From Flavobacteriaceae bacterium PS02293 (lineage in GTDB: Bacteria > Bacteroidota > Bacteroidia > Flavobacteriales > Weeksellaceae): a DNA stretch of 64,000 bases. Below are positions 1 through 9,598 of this stretch, in pieces. Position numbers and translations under genes: made by a program. Below the pieces are notes generated by a model. It saw nothing but the letters and a program-made list of their open reading frames with translations, had not been told where the DNA came from and did not search any database. Location of the stretch: NCBI GenBank assembly GCA_029960045.1, contig JASCOV010000005.1, positions 224,475 through 288,474 on the forward strand. The letters run 5' to 3'. Every line of letters begins with the position of its first letter. Within the stretch, counting starts at the first letter, position 1.

Positions 1-1884
1 TTGGTTTGTCATAAACTTCTCAGTAGAAAGTGTTCTCCAAACAGTTGCCCAGCTTAGGAAGAATCTTTGATCCGGTGTATAACCATCAATTTTGCCTGGC
101 GTTCCTTTGTCTTTCAGGTACATTTGCAATGCATCGTAAGCAATATTCACACCTCCAAGATCGGCAATATTCTCTCCGTTTGTGAAAGTTCCGTTTACAT
201 GGATATCTTTTACAGGCGAATAAGTATCGTACTGAGCAGCTAAACTTTTAGTTGCTTTCTCGAAGTTCGCTTTATCCTCAGCAGTCCACCAGTCTTTCAG
301 GTTACCGTCGCCATCGAATTGTGCGCCACTGTCATCAAAACCGTGTGTCATCTCGTGACCGATTACCGCTCCAATTCCACCAAAGTTAACCGCAGCATCT
401 GCCGCAGGATTGAAGAAAGGTGGTTGAAGAATCGCTGCAGGGAAAACGATCTCGTTGTTTACCGGGTTGTAATAAGCGTTCACAGTTTGTGGAGACATTC
501 CCCACTCTGCTTTGTCCACCGGTTTTCCAACTTTTTCTATTTCTTTCTGATAATGCCAGCTGGAAACGTTTTGAAGATTTGCATAAAGTGTCCCGCCATC
601 TTTTTCAGACTTAAGAGTTAACTTAGAATAATCTTTCCAAGTATCGGGATAAGCAATTTTAACTGTGAATTTATTTAGTTTTTCTAATGCTTTGGTCTTA
701 GTTACAGAAGACATCCAAGTCAGTCCGTTGATGTGAACGGCAAAACTTTTCTTAAGATAATCCACATAAGTCAACATTTGCGCCTTAGCCTCAGGTGTAA
801 AATATTTATCAACATATACTTTTCCGAAAGCTTCGCCTACAACACCATTGATCAATCCAAGCGCTCTTTTGTTCATCGCTCTTTGTTCCTGTTGACCTTG
901 AAGATATTTGCTGTAGAAATCAAATCTCATGGTGTCCAATTTCTCATTAAGGTAACCTGCGCTGCCAGAAACCAAGTTGAACTTCAAATAATCCTTGATC
1001 AAAGGAATGTTTTTCTCTGTCAGGAAAGTATCAAGATTCTTATAATAACCAAGTTCCCCGATGATTACTTTATCAGTCTTAACTCCAACTTCAGCCAGAT
1101 ATTTTGGAAGATCGATGTTCTTAACTAATGCTTTTAGTTCAGGTAAAGTTTTTGGATTGTATTGTAAAGTCGCATCACGGATCTGCTCATTCGTAAGCAA
1201 AGTTTTAGCGATTTTCTTTTCGAAATCTACAATCTGTCCTGCAACTACAGCAGAATTTTTGTATCCGATTTCAGTAAGAACCTGAGCTACATATTTTTTG
1301 TATTCCTCGATAGTTTCTGTATTTTTCGGAGAATCTTTTTGGTAATAATCTCTGCCAAGACCCAGAGATGCATCTCCCAAATAGACAGCATTCATCTTAG
1401 AATCCTTAAGATCGCCATCTACACCCCACTCGTAGAATGAGTTGTCGCCTCTCTTAGTCGCATCGATAAGATATTTTTGAAGGTCAGCAAGATTCTTGAT
1501 TCCATCAATTTTAGCAAGATCTCCTTTGATTGGATTAAGACCATCTGCATTACGCTTGTTCATATCCATGTAAGTCTGGTAAAGCGCCTGGATCTTCTGC
1601 CCTTCGGAACCGTTTTCGAATTTCTCCTTTAGGATATTATCCAAAAGTCCCAATGAATTCATATCTGTAGTCTCTCTCAACTGTGTGAAGGATCCCCAGC
1701 TTGGCTTGTCCGCAGGAATCTTGGCAGTCTTCATCCAAGTTCCGTTGACATAGTTGTAAAAATCATCTTGAGGACGAACAGTGGTGTCCATATAAGTCAA
1801 TTCCAAAGCGTTTTGTTTGGATTGGGCAGAAACGGTGCTTACCAAAGAAGCTAACATTAATGCTGTAAGTGAGATCTTTTTCAT
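1..1884 (-). CDS. M13-family zinc metalloendopeptidase (neprilysin/PepO-like), 3' end outside window
   Basis: Secreted or periplasmic zinc endopeptidase that should cleave peptides. The 628 visible codons start at 1884 with MKKISLTALMLASLV, a signal peptide ending near VSAQS. The M13 N-terminal domain follows, then the substrate-binding NAYYNP-type segment near 456-515, the zinc site GHEMTHGFDD near 330-365, and ENIADLGG near 155-180, whose Glu is the third zinc ligand in this family. The reading frame continues through base 1, so the C-terminus lies outside the window. It is separated from the divergent antiporter gene by 239 bp. Family assignment is firm; the natural substrate is not visible from sequence. 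Confidence 0.93.
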   Translation of the reverse strand, partial: MKKISLTALMLASLVSTVSAQSKQNALELTYMDTTVRPQDDFYNYVNGTWMKTAKIPADKPSWGSFTQLRETTDMNSLGLLDNILKEKFENGSEGQKIQALYQTYMDMNKRNADGLNPIKGDLAKIDGIKNLADLQKYLIDATKRGDNSFYEWGVDGDLKDSKMNAVYLGDASLGLGRDYYQKDSPKNTETIEEYKKYVAQVLTEIGYKNSAVVAGQIVDFEKKIAKTLLTNEQIRDATLQYNPKTLPELKALVKNIDLPKYLAEVGVKTDKVIIGELGYYKNLDTFLTEKNIPLIKDYLKFNLVSGSAGYLNEKLDTMRFDFYSKYLQGQQEQRAMNKRALGLINGVVGEAFGKVYVDKYFTPEAKAQMLTYVDYLKKSFAVHINGLTWMSSVTKTKALEKLNKFTVKIAYPDTWKDYSKLTLKSEKDGGTLYANLQNVSSWHYQKEIEKVGKPVDKAEWGMSPQTVNAYYNPVNNEIVFPAAILQPPFFNPAADAAVNFGGIGAVIGHEMTHGFDDSGAQFDGDGNLKDWWTAEDKANFEKATKSLAAQYDTYSPVKDIHVNGTFTNGENIADLGGVNIAYDALQMYLKDKGTPGKIDGYTPDQRFFLSWATVWRTLSTEKFMTNQ

Positions 1885-2123
1885 TTCTTGATAAAAATAT
1901 TTGATTTATTTGTAGTTATGAATGTCATTTTGTTACAATTTAACTGTTGAAATTTCGAAAAACTAAAAGTAGGAAAATAGTTCTATAACAGACTTATAAT
2001 TAAAGTATTAATTACAGAATCCATATCATTAGGTTTAATAATTAAATTAATTGATTTATGATATAGGATTTTAATAGATAGAATGATATTTTTACAACTT
2101 AAATCACTTCAATTCTTACACAA
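1885..2123. promoter_or_regulatory. Divergent intergenic region between M13 peptidase and antiporter
   Basis: An AT-rich 239-bp gap between two divergently transcribed genes, which must hold both promoters. I see no convincing paired TTTG / TAnnTTTG elements or palindrome and therefore assign no exact site. Confidence 0.35.
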
Positions 2124-3734
2124 ATGCATCATAATTTATTATTGATTTTAGCCTTATTGTTCTCCGTTTTTATGATGGTGATGGTTGCCAGAAAAATGAA
2201 GATTGCTTATCCAATATTCCTGGTTATTGCAGGTCTGGCAATCAGTCTACTCCCTGGAATACCTGAAATAGAATTAGATCCAGAACTGGTCTTTCTGATT
2301 TTCCTTCCGCCACTATTGTATGAAGCTGCGTGGTACACATCCTGGAATGACTTTTGGAAATGGAAAAGACCGATTTCTCTATTAGCTTTCGGGTTGGTTT
2401 TCGCAACATCAGTCATTGTGGCCTACCTTTCTCAGGCTATGATTCCCGGTTTTACACTGGCATTAGGATTTTTACTTGGTGGGATCATCTCTCCTCCCGA
2501 TGCAGTTGCAGCCACTTCGGTTTTAAAAGGATTACCAATTCCGAAGCGTATTGTAAGTATTCTGGAAGGCGAAAGTCTTGTAAATGATGCGTCATCCTTG
2601 ATTGTTTTCCGATTTGCTTTAGCAGCTATCTTGACTGGCAGTTTCTCTATGCACGTTGCAGTTGGGCAGTTTTTCTTAGTTGCCGGAATGGGAATTGTAT
2701 GCGGACTTGTTGGCGGCGGAATTATGTATCTCATCCATCGTTATCTACCGACAACCTCAGCAATTGATGCTGCTTTGACCATAATGACACCTTACATTTT
2801 ATATCTTGGAGCAGAACAATTTCATTTTTCAGGAGTAATGGCTGTTGTAACTGGTGGACTTTTCATCTCTTACAGATCTCACGAAATTTTCAAAAACGGA
2901 AACACAAGACTCAATATGCTTGGCGTCTGGACAACTGTCATTTTCGTAATGAATGCAATGGTTTTTATATTAATTGGATTATCACTTCCTTCCATCATTC
3001 ACGGATTGGAAGAAGCATCATTGATACAAGGGATTAAGTATGGTGTGATTATTAGTATTGTGGCTATTGCTATTCGATTTATATGGATTTATCCGGCTGC
3101 ATTTGTTCCGAGATGGCTTTTCAAATCTGTAAGAAAAGAGCAGCATCCAGGCTGGAAAGGACCACTGGTGATTGGTTGGGCAGGAATGCGTGGTGTGGTT
3201 TCTTTGGCAACAGCACTTTCGATTCCATATCTATTGCCCGATGGATCGCCTTTTCCGCACCGAAATTTAATTTTATTGATAACATTTGTGGTGATCTTCA
3301 TTACCTTGGTTGTTCAGGGATTATCTTTGCCTTTCATTGTGAAAAAGCTTGATATGCCATCTATGGATGTTGTATTGCCACAGGAACAGCAGGAAGCACA
3401 GATTCAAATCAGGCTTAACAGATTAGCATTAAGTCATATTAATAAAAACTACAGCGATGTTCTGCAGAGAAGTAATTTGTTAAAGAATTATCAGATGCAA
3501 ATCTCATTAGAAACAGAAAATACAGAGAACCAACTCGACCTGATGGAATGTAATAATTGTACATCACAGGAGATTGATAACTTCGAAGAAATATTAAAGG
3601 AAATCTATGACAAACAAAGAGTAGAGATCTTCCAAATGAGAAAAGAAAAATATTATGAAGACGAAGAAATCAGAAAAGCAGAACTACAGTTGGATCTGAA
3701 TGACTTGAAGATTAATCCTGATTTTCATTCATAA
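2124..3734 (+). CDS. Na+/H+ antiporter, CPA1 (NhaP-like) family
   Basis: Inner-membrane monovalent cation/proton exchanger of 536 residues. About twelve hydrophobic segments fill residues 1-410. The ion-binding region shows LEGESLVNDASS near residues 147-158, with the Asn-Asp pair typical of CPA1 exchangers, and the GWAGMRGVVSLATA block near 352-365 is diagnostic. The C-terminal 120 residues are charged and cytoplasmic. The start has MHHNLLLILALL directly forming TM1. It is monocistronic and ends just before a strong hairpin. Whether Na+ or K+ is the main substrate cannot be told. Confidence 0.92.
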   Translation: MHHNLLLILALLFSVFMMVMVARKMKIAYPIFLVIAGLAISLLPGIPEIELDPELVFLIFLPPLLYEAAWYTSWNDFWKWKRPISLLAFGLVFATSVIVAYLSQAMIPGFTLALGFLLGGIISPPDAVAATSVLKGLPIPKRIVSILEGESLVNDASSLIVFRFALAAILTGSFSMHVAVGQFFLVAGMGIVCGLVGGGIMYLIHRYLPTTSAIDAALTIMTPYILYLGAEQFHFSGVMAVVTGGLFISYRSHEIFKNGNTRLNMLGVWTTVIFVMNAMVFILIGLSLPSIIHGLEEASLIQGIKYGVIISIVAIAIRFIWIYPAAFVPRWLFKSVRKEQHPGWKGPLVIGWAGMRGVVSLATALSIPYLLPDGSPFPHRNLILLITFVVIFITLVVQGLSLPFIVKKLDMPSMDVVLPQEQQEAQIQIRLNRLALSHINKNYSDVLQRSNLLKNYQMQISLETENTENQLDLMECNNCTSQEIDNFEEILKEIYDKQRVEIFQMRKEKYYEDEEIRKAELQLDLNDLKINPDFHS

Positions 3735-3750
3735 AATAAAAGATTTAATA

Positions 3751-3790
3751 AACAAGAAACCCTTCCATCATTTGGAAGAGTTTCTTGTTA
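3751..3790. terminator. Bidirectional Rho-independent terminator between antiporter and response-regulator genes
   Basis: A near-perfect hairpin has arms AACAAGAAAC(C)CTTCCA and its complement around a TCATT loop, with T/A runs on both sides. It lies between two convergent genes and can end both transcripts. Confidence 0.85.
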
Positions 3791-3809
3791 TAGATTTTAA
3801 AAACTAAAT

Positions 3810-4172
3810 TTATTTCAAATTCATGTAATGTGCCACTTTCTCTTCTAAATCCTCGAGATTAAAAGGTTTTGCGACATAATCATCAGCCTGTGCGTTTTCT
3901 GCCAAAGTTGCAATGTCATTATTTGCTGTTACATAAATGACCGGAATATTTTTAAACTCTTCGTGATTTTTCAGAAGCTTTGTAGCTTCCACGCCACCGA
4001 TATTCGGAATCCAATTATCCATCAAGATAACATCCGGACGAAACTTTGACACTTTTTCTATAATGTCGTGCGAAGTTTCCGAAATCTCTACTTTGTATCC
4101 ATTTTCTTCAAAAATGATAGTGATGACTTCCAGAATGCTTGCATCATCGTCAAAAATTAAAATCTTATTCAT
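3810..4172 (-). CDS. Single-domain response regulator (CheY-like receiver)
   Basis: A 120-residue stand-alone receiver domain. The acidic pair DDD occurs at residues 8-10, the phosphorylated Asp sits in VILMDNW near residue 51, the Thr/Ser switch is in YVTAN near 81, and the conserved Lys lies in VAKPFN near 102. There is no output domain, so it should act through protein contacts or as a phosphate relay. It is the last gene of the operon, 16 bp after cheB, and probably receives phosphate from one of the two kinases upstream. Confidence 0.92.
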   Translation of the reverse strand: MNKILIFDDDASILEVITIIFEENGYKVEISETSHDIIEKVSKFRPDVILMDNWIPNIGGVEATKLLKNHEEFKNIPVIYVTANNDIATLAENAQADDYVAKPFNLEDLEEKVAHYMNLK

Positions 4173-4188
4173 TAGTATATATAGTTAG

Positions 4189-4764
4189 TTATTTTAATTC
4201 ATTTATATAATTTGCAAGATTATCAGGTCTTACAATTAGATCATATTTTACATTTTGTATTGCTTGTCTTGGCATATAATCCACATCAGCAGTTTCCGGA
4301 TCCTGAATCCAAACTTGGCCTTTATTTTTCTTGATATATTTAAGACCTTCTACTCCATCCGAATTGGCACCAGACAAAAGAACGCCTATAACACTCTCCT
4401 CAAAAATTTCAGCCGCTGATCTGAAAGTAACATCTATAGACGGACGCGAATAATTCATCTTCTCCGAACCATCCAGCGAAACAACATTCCGACTTTCAAA
4501 CAACAGATGATAATCCGAAGGAACGATGTATATTTTGTTATTAAGGATCTCCGTTTTGTCTTCGATTTCAATAACATCGATTGTAGAAAACTGCTGCAAC
4601 AGCTTTGGAAGAATACTTTCTGCCTGAGCCTTGCGGTGAAGAACCAAAACAATGGGAAAGCCGAGATCTCCATTCAGATTTTTGATCGTTTCGAGGATAA
4701 CCTGCAAACTGCCCGCAGATCCACCGATCACAATCAATTCTGTTTTAAGATCTTTTGCTTCCAT
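4189..4764 (-). CDS. cheB: CheB-type protein-glutamate methylesterase catalytic domain
   Basis: A 191-residue stand-alone CheB esterase domain. The catalytic Ser lies in IGGSAGS (S16), His in LVLHRKA (H43), and the third residue is Asp in SGANSDG near residue 137. Classical CheB has an N-terminal receiver; this protein lacks one, but free receivers are encoded on both sides of the cheR-cheB pair. It follows cheR by 4 bp, so translational coupling is likely. No methyl-accepting chemoreceptor is present nearby, so the target is probably not chemotaxis; the large kinase may be the substrate (inference). Confidence 0.92.
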   Translation of the reverse strand: MEAKDLKTELIVIGGSAGSLQVILETIKNLNGDLGFPIVLVLHRKAQAESILPKLLQQFSTIDVIEIEDKTEILNNKIYIVPSDYHLLFESRNVVSLDGSEKMNYSRPSIDVTFRSAAEIFEESVIGVLLSGANSDGVEGLKYIKKNKGQVWIQDPETADVDYMPRQAIQNVKYDLIVRPDNLANYINELK

Positions 4765-4768
4765 AGCT

Positions 4769-5599
4769 TTAGTTATGATCTACTTTTTTCCAGATTTTCT
4801 GATCATCAACCTGATGATAAAATTTATTCAAATTTGAAAACCGTAAAGTTTCTTTTGAACCTAAAGCCAGATAACCCAAATTCTCAAGACTTGCATCAAA
4901 CAAATCAAACACACGTTCCTGCAATTCTTTATCAAAATAGATCAAAACATTCCGGCAAATCACAAGCTGAAAGCTATTAAATGAACTGTCAGAAACTAAA
5001 TTATGCGTTGAAAGAATCAACTTTTCCTGAAGTGCTTTATCAAATCTTGCATTATCATAATTGGCAGTATAATAATCCGAGAAATCTTTTTTACCTCCGG
5101 AAAGCATATAATTCTCGGAATAGGTTTTCATCTGATACATCGGGAAAACGCCTGCTCTTGCCGTTTCCAAAACAGAAGGATTAATATCTGTCCCGTAAAT
5201 CAAACATTTATGATAAAGTCCCGCTTCCTTCAATAAAATTGCAATTGAATATGCTTCTTCTCCTGTTGAGCAACCTGCAACCCAAATTCTAATCAAAGGA
5301 AAAGTTCCCAGTTGCGGTAAAATCTTCTCACGAAGCGATTTGAAAAACATCGGATCACGAAACATTTCTGTGACATTCACCGTAATTTGTTCAATAAAAT
5401 GTTTAAAATAATCTGGCTCGTTCAGAACCTGATAACGGAGTTCTGCATAGCTGGTAAATCTGTCCATCATACATATCCGATTGATCCTTCTTGTGAAAGA
5501 TGCCCGGCTGTACAGTGAAAAATCGTAACCGTAAGATTCATAGATATCTTTTATCAGATGTTCTATTTCATTCTCCTTTACGATACTTGGTTCTAGCAT
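4769..5599 (-). CDS. cheR: CheR-type protein-glutamate O-methyltransferase
   Basis: A 276-residue SAM-dependent methyltransferase. An N-terminal all-alpha CheR_N domain (about 1-75, with SRASFTRRINRIC) precedes the catalytic domain, which shows the SAM loop IRIWVAGCSTGEEAYSIA near 104-121, YGTDINPSVL near 135-145 and LVICRNVLIYFD near 205-220. The start overlaps the stop of the upstream receiver gene by one base. Chemotaxis CheR methylates chemoreceptor glutamates; here no receptor is encoded, so it likely serves the non-chemotactic sensory complex of this operon. Confidence 0.93.
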   Translation of the reverse strand: MLEPSIVKENEIEHLIKDIYESYGYDFSLYSRASFTRRINRICMMDRFTSYAELRYQVLNEPDYFKHFIEQITVNVTEMFRDPMFFKSLREKILPQLGTFPLIRIWVAGCSTGEEAYSIAILLKEAGLYHKCLIYGTDINPSVLETARAGVFPMYQMKTYSENYMLSGGKKDFSDYYTANYDNARFDKALQEKLILSTHNLVSDSSFNSFQLVICRNVLIYFDKELQERVFDLFDASLENLGYLALGSKETLRFSNLNKFYHQVDDQKIWKKVDHN

Positions 5600-5964
5600 T
5601 AGCAGTGTTTTTGTATTGCTGTCAGTAGCAGATCTACATCAATGGGTTTTTTAATATAATCTTGTGCACCGGCTTCCAGACACTTTTGTCTGTCTTCATC
5701 CATCGCTTGCGCTGTCACAGCTATGATGGGAATCTTGCTGATTTCCGGTGTATTTCTAATAATCTTTATCGCTTCATAGCCATCTATTTCCGGCATCATC
5801 ATATCCATCAATACAACACAGAAGTCTTTATCTTCTTTTAAAATTCTGATTGCCTCATCTGCCATCATACAACTTTCGAGTTCATATTTACGGGCTTTCA
5901 GGGTTAATCTTAATGCAAAAATATTATTCGGATCGTCATCCACGATTAAAATTCTCGTACTCAT
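5599..5964 (-). CDS. Single-domain response regulator (CheY-like receiver)
   Basis: A 121-residue free receiver. The acidic pair is in VDDDPNN, the phospho-acceptor Asp in VLMDMMMPEIDGYEAI near 53, the switch Thr in IAVTAQA and the Lys in IKKPIDV. It is very similar to the C-terminal receiver of the adjacent hybrid kinase (both carry DMMMPE-DGYE and YI-KP-D), suggesting duplication of that domain. It lies 18 bp downstream of the hybrid kinase gene and overlaps cheR by one base. Confidence 0.92.
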   Translation of the reverse strand: MSTRILIVDDDPNNIFALRLTLKARKYELESCMMADEAIRILKEDKDFCVVLMDMMMPEIDGYEAIKIIRNTPEISKIPIIAVTAQAMDEDRQKCLEAGAQDYIKKPIDVDLLLTAIQKHC

Positions 5965-5982
5965 AAAAAATCTAAACAGTTT

Positions 5983-8900
5983 TTAATTTTCATATAACCA
6001 AACACGTAACAATGACAATAACTGATCTATATCCACAGGTTTTGTGATATAATCTGACGCGCCTGCCTGCAGACATTTGTCCCGATCTCCAATCATAGAT
6101 TTTGCGGTAACAGCAATGATTGGCAGTTTTTTATAAGCAGGCATTTTTCTGATCTCCTGAATCGTTTCGTAGCCATCCATTTCCGGCATCATCATATCCA
6201 TCAGCACGACATCGATGTTCGGATTTTGCTTGATTTGTTCGAGAGCTTGTTTGCCATCCATCGCCAGGACTACTTCCACTTTGTATTTTTCCAAAGCTTT
6301 GGACAATGAGAATATATTACGGACATCATCATCTGTAACAAGGATTTTCTTGCCGCTCAAAACTTCTGTCAACGAACCTAAAGTTTTGTTTCTGATGGTT
6401 TCTGCAGAACTATTTTTTTCCTCGACCAAATGTAGAAATAATCCAACCTCATCCAAGATTCTTTGGTAAGAATGAGCTGTCTTCACTACGATAGAATCTG
6501 CGTATTGTTTGATTTTCAGTTCTTCGGATTTGGATAAATTGCGTTCGGTAAAAATGATGATTGGTAAGTTCTCCAGACCTTCGTAAGCTTTGATTGATTC
6601 GATGATTTTATAAGCATTTCTACGATCCGGACCGATATCCAGAATCACACAATCTACACTTTCAGAAGTCAAAGCTTTCACACTGTCTTCTACATTATCT
6701 TCTACAGACAATGAGATATTGAAATTACTCAGGAAATAAGAAAGTGCATTGGCATGTTTTGCATTTTCTTCTACAATAAGCACTTTTTGCGGAGATTTTT
6801 TCAAAGCTGCTTCAATCTTTTGGAAAACTTCATTCATCTGATCTAGAGCAACGGGTTTGTTGATAAAATCAATTGCACCTTTCATAAGACTTTGCTGTCT
6901 TACTTGCATTGCAGACATCATGTGAACCGGAATTGGTTTGGTCTGCGGATTGGCCTTCAGCTCGTCCATCACCTGCCAGCCGTCTTTTACAGGAAGCTGA
7001 ACATCCAGTAAAATTGCGGAAGGATGATATTGCAAAGCAGCGGACAAAGCGTAATCTCCTCTCACGGCTACAATTCCTTTGTAATTCTGAAGCCTTGCAT
7101 ATTTCAATAATGCTTTCGCAAAATTGGTATCATCTTCTACAATCAGAATGACTTTATCATCTTTTTCAATATTGTTTCTATCGTCATCTACATCTTCAGG
7201 AATTTGTAAATCATTTATTGGCGTGGTAATTCCATATTCGTTGTAATCGATGATGCTTTTGACTTCCTCAATATCTTCATCGTAAATAACCTGATCTAAA
7301 ATTTCATTCTTTTGGATCTTATTTATTTTTGATAATTCATCTTTCGGAATAATCAGACTGAACTCGCTTCCTTCGTTCAATTCACTTTTAACAACTAATT
7401 CGCCGCCCAGTAATTTTGCAATTTCTCGGCTGATTGATAATCCCAAACCAGTACCACCAAATTTACGTTGTGTAGATCCATCAGCTTGTTGGAAAGCCTC
7501 AAAGATAACCAGTTGTTTTTCTTCAGGAATTCCGATTCCAGTATCTTTTACAGAGAAAATGATGAGATCTTCATTTTTAGGATCTTGTTTTATATTTAAA
7601 TTGACACTTCCTTCTCTTGTAAATTTAATAGCGTTGGATAAAAGATTTCGTAACACCTGATCCAGACGTAACCTGTCTGTTTCAATGGTTTTGGAAAGAT
7701 CATTTTCGATATTGATATTGAATTGTATTCCTTTATTTTTGGCCACAGGTCCCATTAGATTCTTCAAGTCTTTCACAACATCTTCGAAGAAAACTTCCTG
7801 ATATTCAAGAGACATTTTACCGGATTCGATTTTTGCAAGATCTAATATTTCGTCAATCAATGTCAACAAACTTGTTCCGGAACTTTGAATCACTTTTGCA
7901 GATTCTATCTGGTCTTCATTCAGATTATCATCAGAGTTTTCTGCCATTAATCTTGAAAGAAGTAGAATTGAGTTCAAAGGTGTTCTCAATTCGTGCGACA
8001 TATTTGCCAGGAATTCAGACTTATATTTTGTACTTAATTCTAACTCTTCAGCTTTTTTCTGAATTTCTGAATTTCGCTGAGCAATCAGGTGATTTTTTTC
8101 TTCTAATAATTTTGAACGCTCTTCCAGCTCCGTATTAGTCTGCATCAGTTCTTCCTGCTGTACTTTCAATTCTTCTTCAGAAGCCTGAAGTTTTTGAGCC
8201 TGTGCTTCTAATTCTGTGTTTAGATTTTCCAATTCGGAATGCTGAACTTGTAATTCTTCTGACTGTGCCTGGGTTTCTTCCAATAATCTTTGCTCCTTTT
8301 CACGGCCTTTTGCAGCGTTGAGTGCAATAGCGATATTTCGGCAGCTTTCGACAAAGTATTCGATTTGATCTGGATTGAAATTAGTATTTGAACTTAATTC
8401 TAAAATTCCGATACAATCATTATTCAATATAATAGGAATTAATACAATTCCGTTGATTTTTACTTTTCCGCTTGCGAATGAAACTGCAAAATCATTTTCA
8501 TCAAGATCATTATAAACCTTCGGCGTTTTCTGCATAAATACCTGACCAACCATTCCTTCTCCAGGCTCGAAAGTCTGCTTCATATTACTTTCCAGTCCGA
8601 AAGCTGTTGTAAGTCTCAACACGCCGTCTTCAAATAAATAAACGGCACCATTTGTACAATTTCCATATTCAATTAATTGATTCAGGGAATCGATGGTGAC
8701 GTGGCTTACAGATTTGTTCCCAACCAAAGATTCATTAATCAAAGCCAAACCTTTCTGATGCCAGTCACTTTGGTTGATTTTATCAAATGATTCTTTCAGA
8801 GAATCCGTCATATGATTGAGAGACTCTACCAGATCGCCTAAGTCGCCATCATAAGTATCTACTAATCTTTGATTATAATCGCCATTAGAAACGCGACTTG

Positions 8901-9594
8901 CCACTTGCTGAATCACATTGACGCGATTGGAAATTTCCAGATCTTTTGCTTTCAGTTCTTTTTCAAGTTTATCTCTTCTTAGCAAATCATTTCTGAGTTT
9001 AACATAGAAAAATATGGTAACGCCAATTGCGGCTAATGCAGAAAATATGATAAATAGCACAGTTGTATTGGAAGAATTGTCCAAATCCTTGTTTTTCTGA
9101 GCCAATTGTGCTTCTTCAAACTGGACAAAATTATGAACCAGAATTCTGCATTTATCCATATAAACTTTGCTCATCATCATCTGATCCTGAGTCATTGAAA
9201 TTCCGTTGCGTTTGTTCTGGACAAATTGTTTCAGATTGCTCATATTACCATCCACATTCTGCTCCAGACTTTTCAAACGCTCAAGTTGTTCATCATTTGT
9301 AATATCTTTCTTAGCAAGTTCTATTGCTTTATGGTAATCATTTATGCTACGATTATATGGCTCAAGAAAGTTTTCTTTTCCTGTCAGCTGAAATCCCCTG
9401 TTTCCTGTTTCTGCATCGAGTAGCGAAATCAAAACATCTTTTACAGCCGTCATAGACTTTCTGCTTTTGGATACTTTTTCACGATGTTGCATCTGTTTTT
9501 GGATACTCCAATACGATGCAATCGAACTTGCAATTAATATAAATAATGAAAACCCAATCCCGAATTGTAGATTTCTGATAACTTTTTTCGGCAT
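5983..9594 (-). CDS. Large hybrid sensor histidine kinase (CHASE3-HAMP-GAF-HisKA-HATPase-three receivers)
   Basis: A 1203-residue membrane-bound hybrid kinase. A transmembrane helix at about 8-28 and another near 178-198 bracket a CHASE3-like sensor carrying the DAETGNRGFQLTG signature (about 61-73). HAMP, GAF (about 285-430) and a long coiled coil (430-525) follow. The kinase core has H534 in NMSHELRTP, and ATP-binding boxes around GTGIGIPEEK and GGTGLGLSIS. Three receivers follow near 815-935, 945-1060 and 1085-1200. The middle receiver has VDCVILDIGPD, lacking the usual MP after Asp. It lies 4 bp after the other kinase gene in one operon. Confidence 0.93.
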   Translation of the reverse strand: MPKKVIRNLQFGIGFSLFILIASSIASYWSIQKQMQHREKVSKSRKSMTAVKDVLISLLDAETGNRGFQLTGKENFLEPYNRSINDYHKAIELAKKDITNDEQLERLKSLEQNVDGNMSNLKQFVQNKRNGISMTQDQMMMSKVYMDKCRILVHNFVQFEEAQLAQKNKDLDNSSNTTVLFIIFSALAAIGVTIFFYVKLRNDLLRRDKLEKELKAKDLEISNRVNVIQQVASRVSNGDYNQRLVDTYDGDLGDLVESLNHMTDSLKESFDKINQSDWHQKGLALINESLVGNKSVSHVTIDSLNQLIEYGNCTNGAVYLFEDGVLRLTTAFGLESNMKQTFEPGEGMVGQVFMQKTPKVYNDLDENDFAVSFASGKVKINGIVLIPIILNNDCIGILELSSNTNFNPDQIEYFVESCRNIAIALNAAKGREKEQRLLEETQAQSEELQVQHSELENLNTELEAQAQKLQASEEELKVQQEELMQTNTELEERSKLLEEKNHLIAQRNSEIQKKAEELELSTKYKSEFLANMSHELRTPLNSILLLSRLMAENSDDNLNEDQIESAKVIQSSGTSLLTLIDEILDLAKIESGKMSLEYQEVFFEDVVKDLKNLMGPVAKNKGIQFNINIENDLSKTIETDRLRLDQVLRNLLSNAIKFTREGSVNLNIKQDPKNEDLIIFSVKDTGIGIPEEKQLVIFEAFQQADGSTQRKFGGTGLGLSISREIAKLLGGELVVKSELNEGSEFSLIIPKDELSKINKIQKNEILDQVIYDEDIEEVKSIIDYNEYGITTPINDLQIPEDVDDDRNNIEKDDKVILIVEDDTNFAKALLKYARLQNYKGIVAVRGDYALSAALQYHPSAILLDVQLPVKDGWQVMDELKANPQTKPIPVHMMSAMQVRQQSLMKGAIDFINKPVALDQMNEVFQKIEAALKKSPQKVLIVEENAKHANALSYFLSNFNISLSVEDNVEDSVKALTSESVDCVILDIGPDRRNAYKIIESIKAYEGLENLPIIIFTERNLSKSEELKIKQYADSIVVKTAHSYQRILDEVGLFLHLVEEKNSSAETIRNKTLGSLTEVLSGKKILVTDDDVRNIFSLSKALEKYKVEVVLAMDGKQALEQIKQNPNIDVVLMDMMMPEMDGYETIQEIRKMPAYKKLPIIAVTAKSMIGDRDKCLQAGASDYITKPVDIDQLLSLLRVWLYEN

Positions 9595-9598
9595 AAAA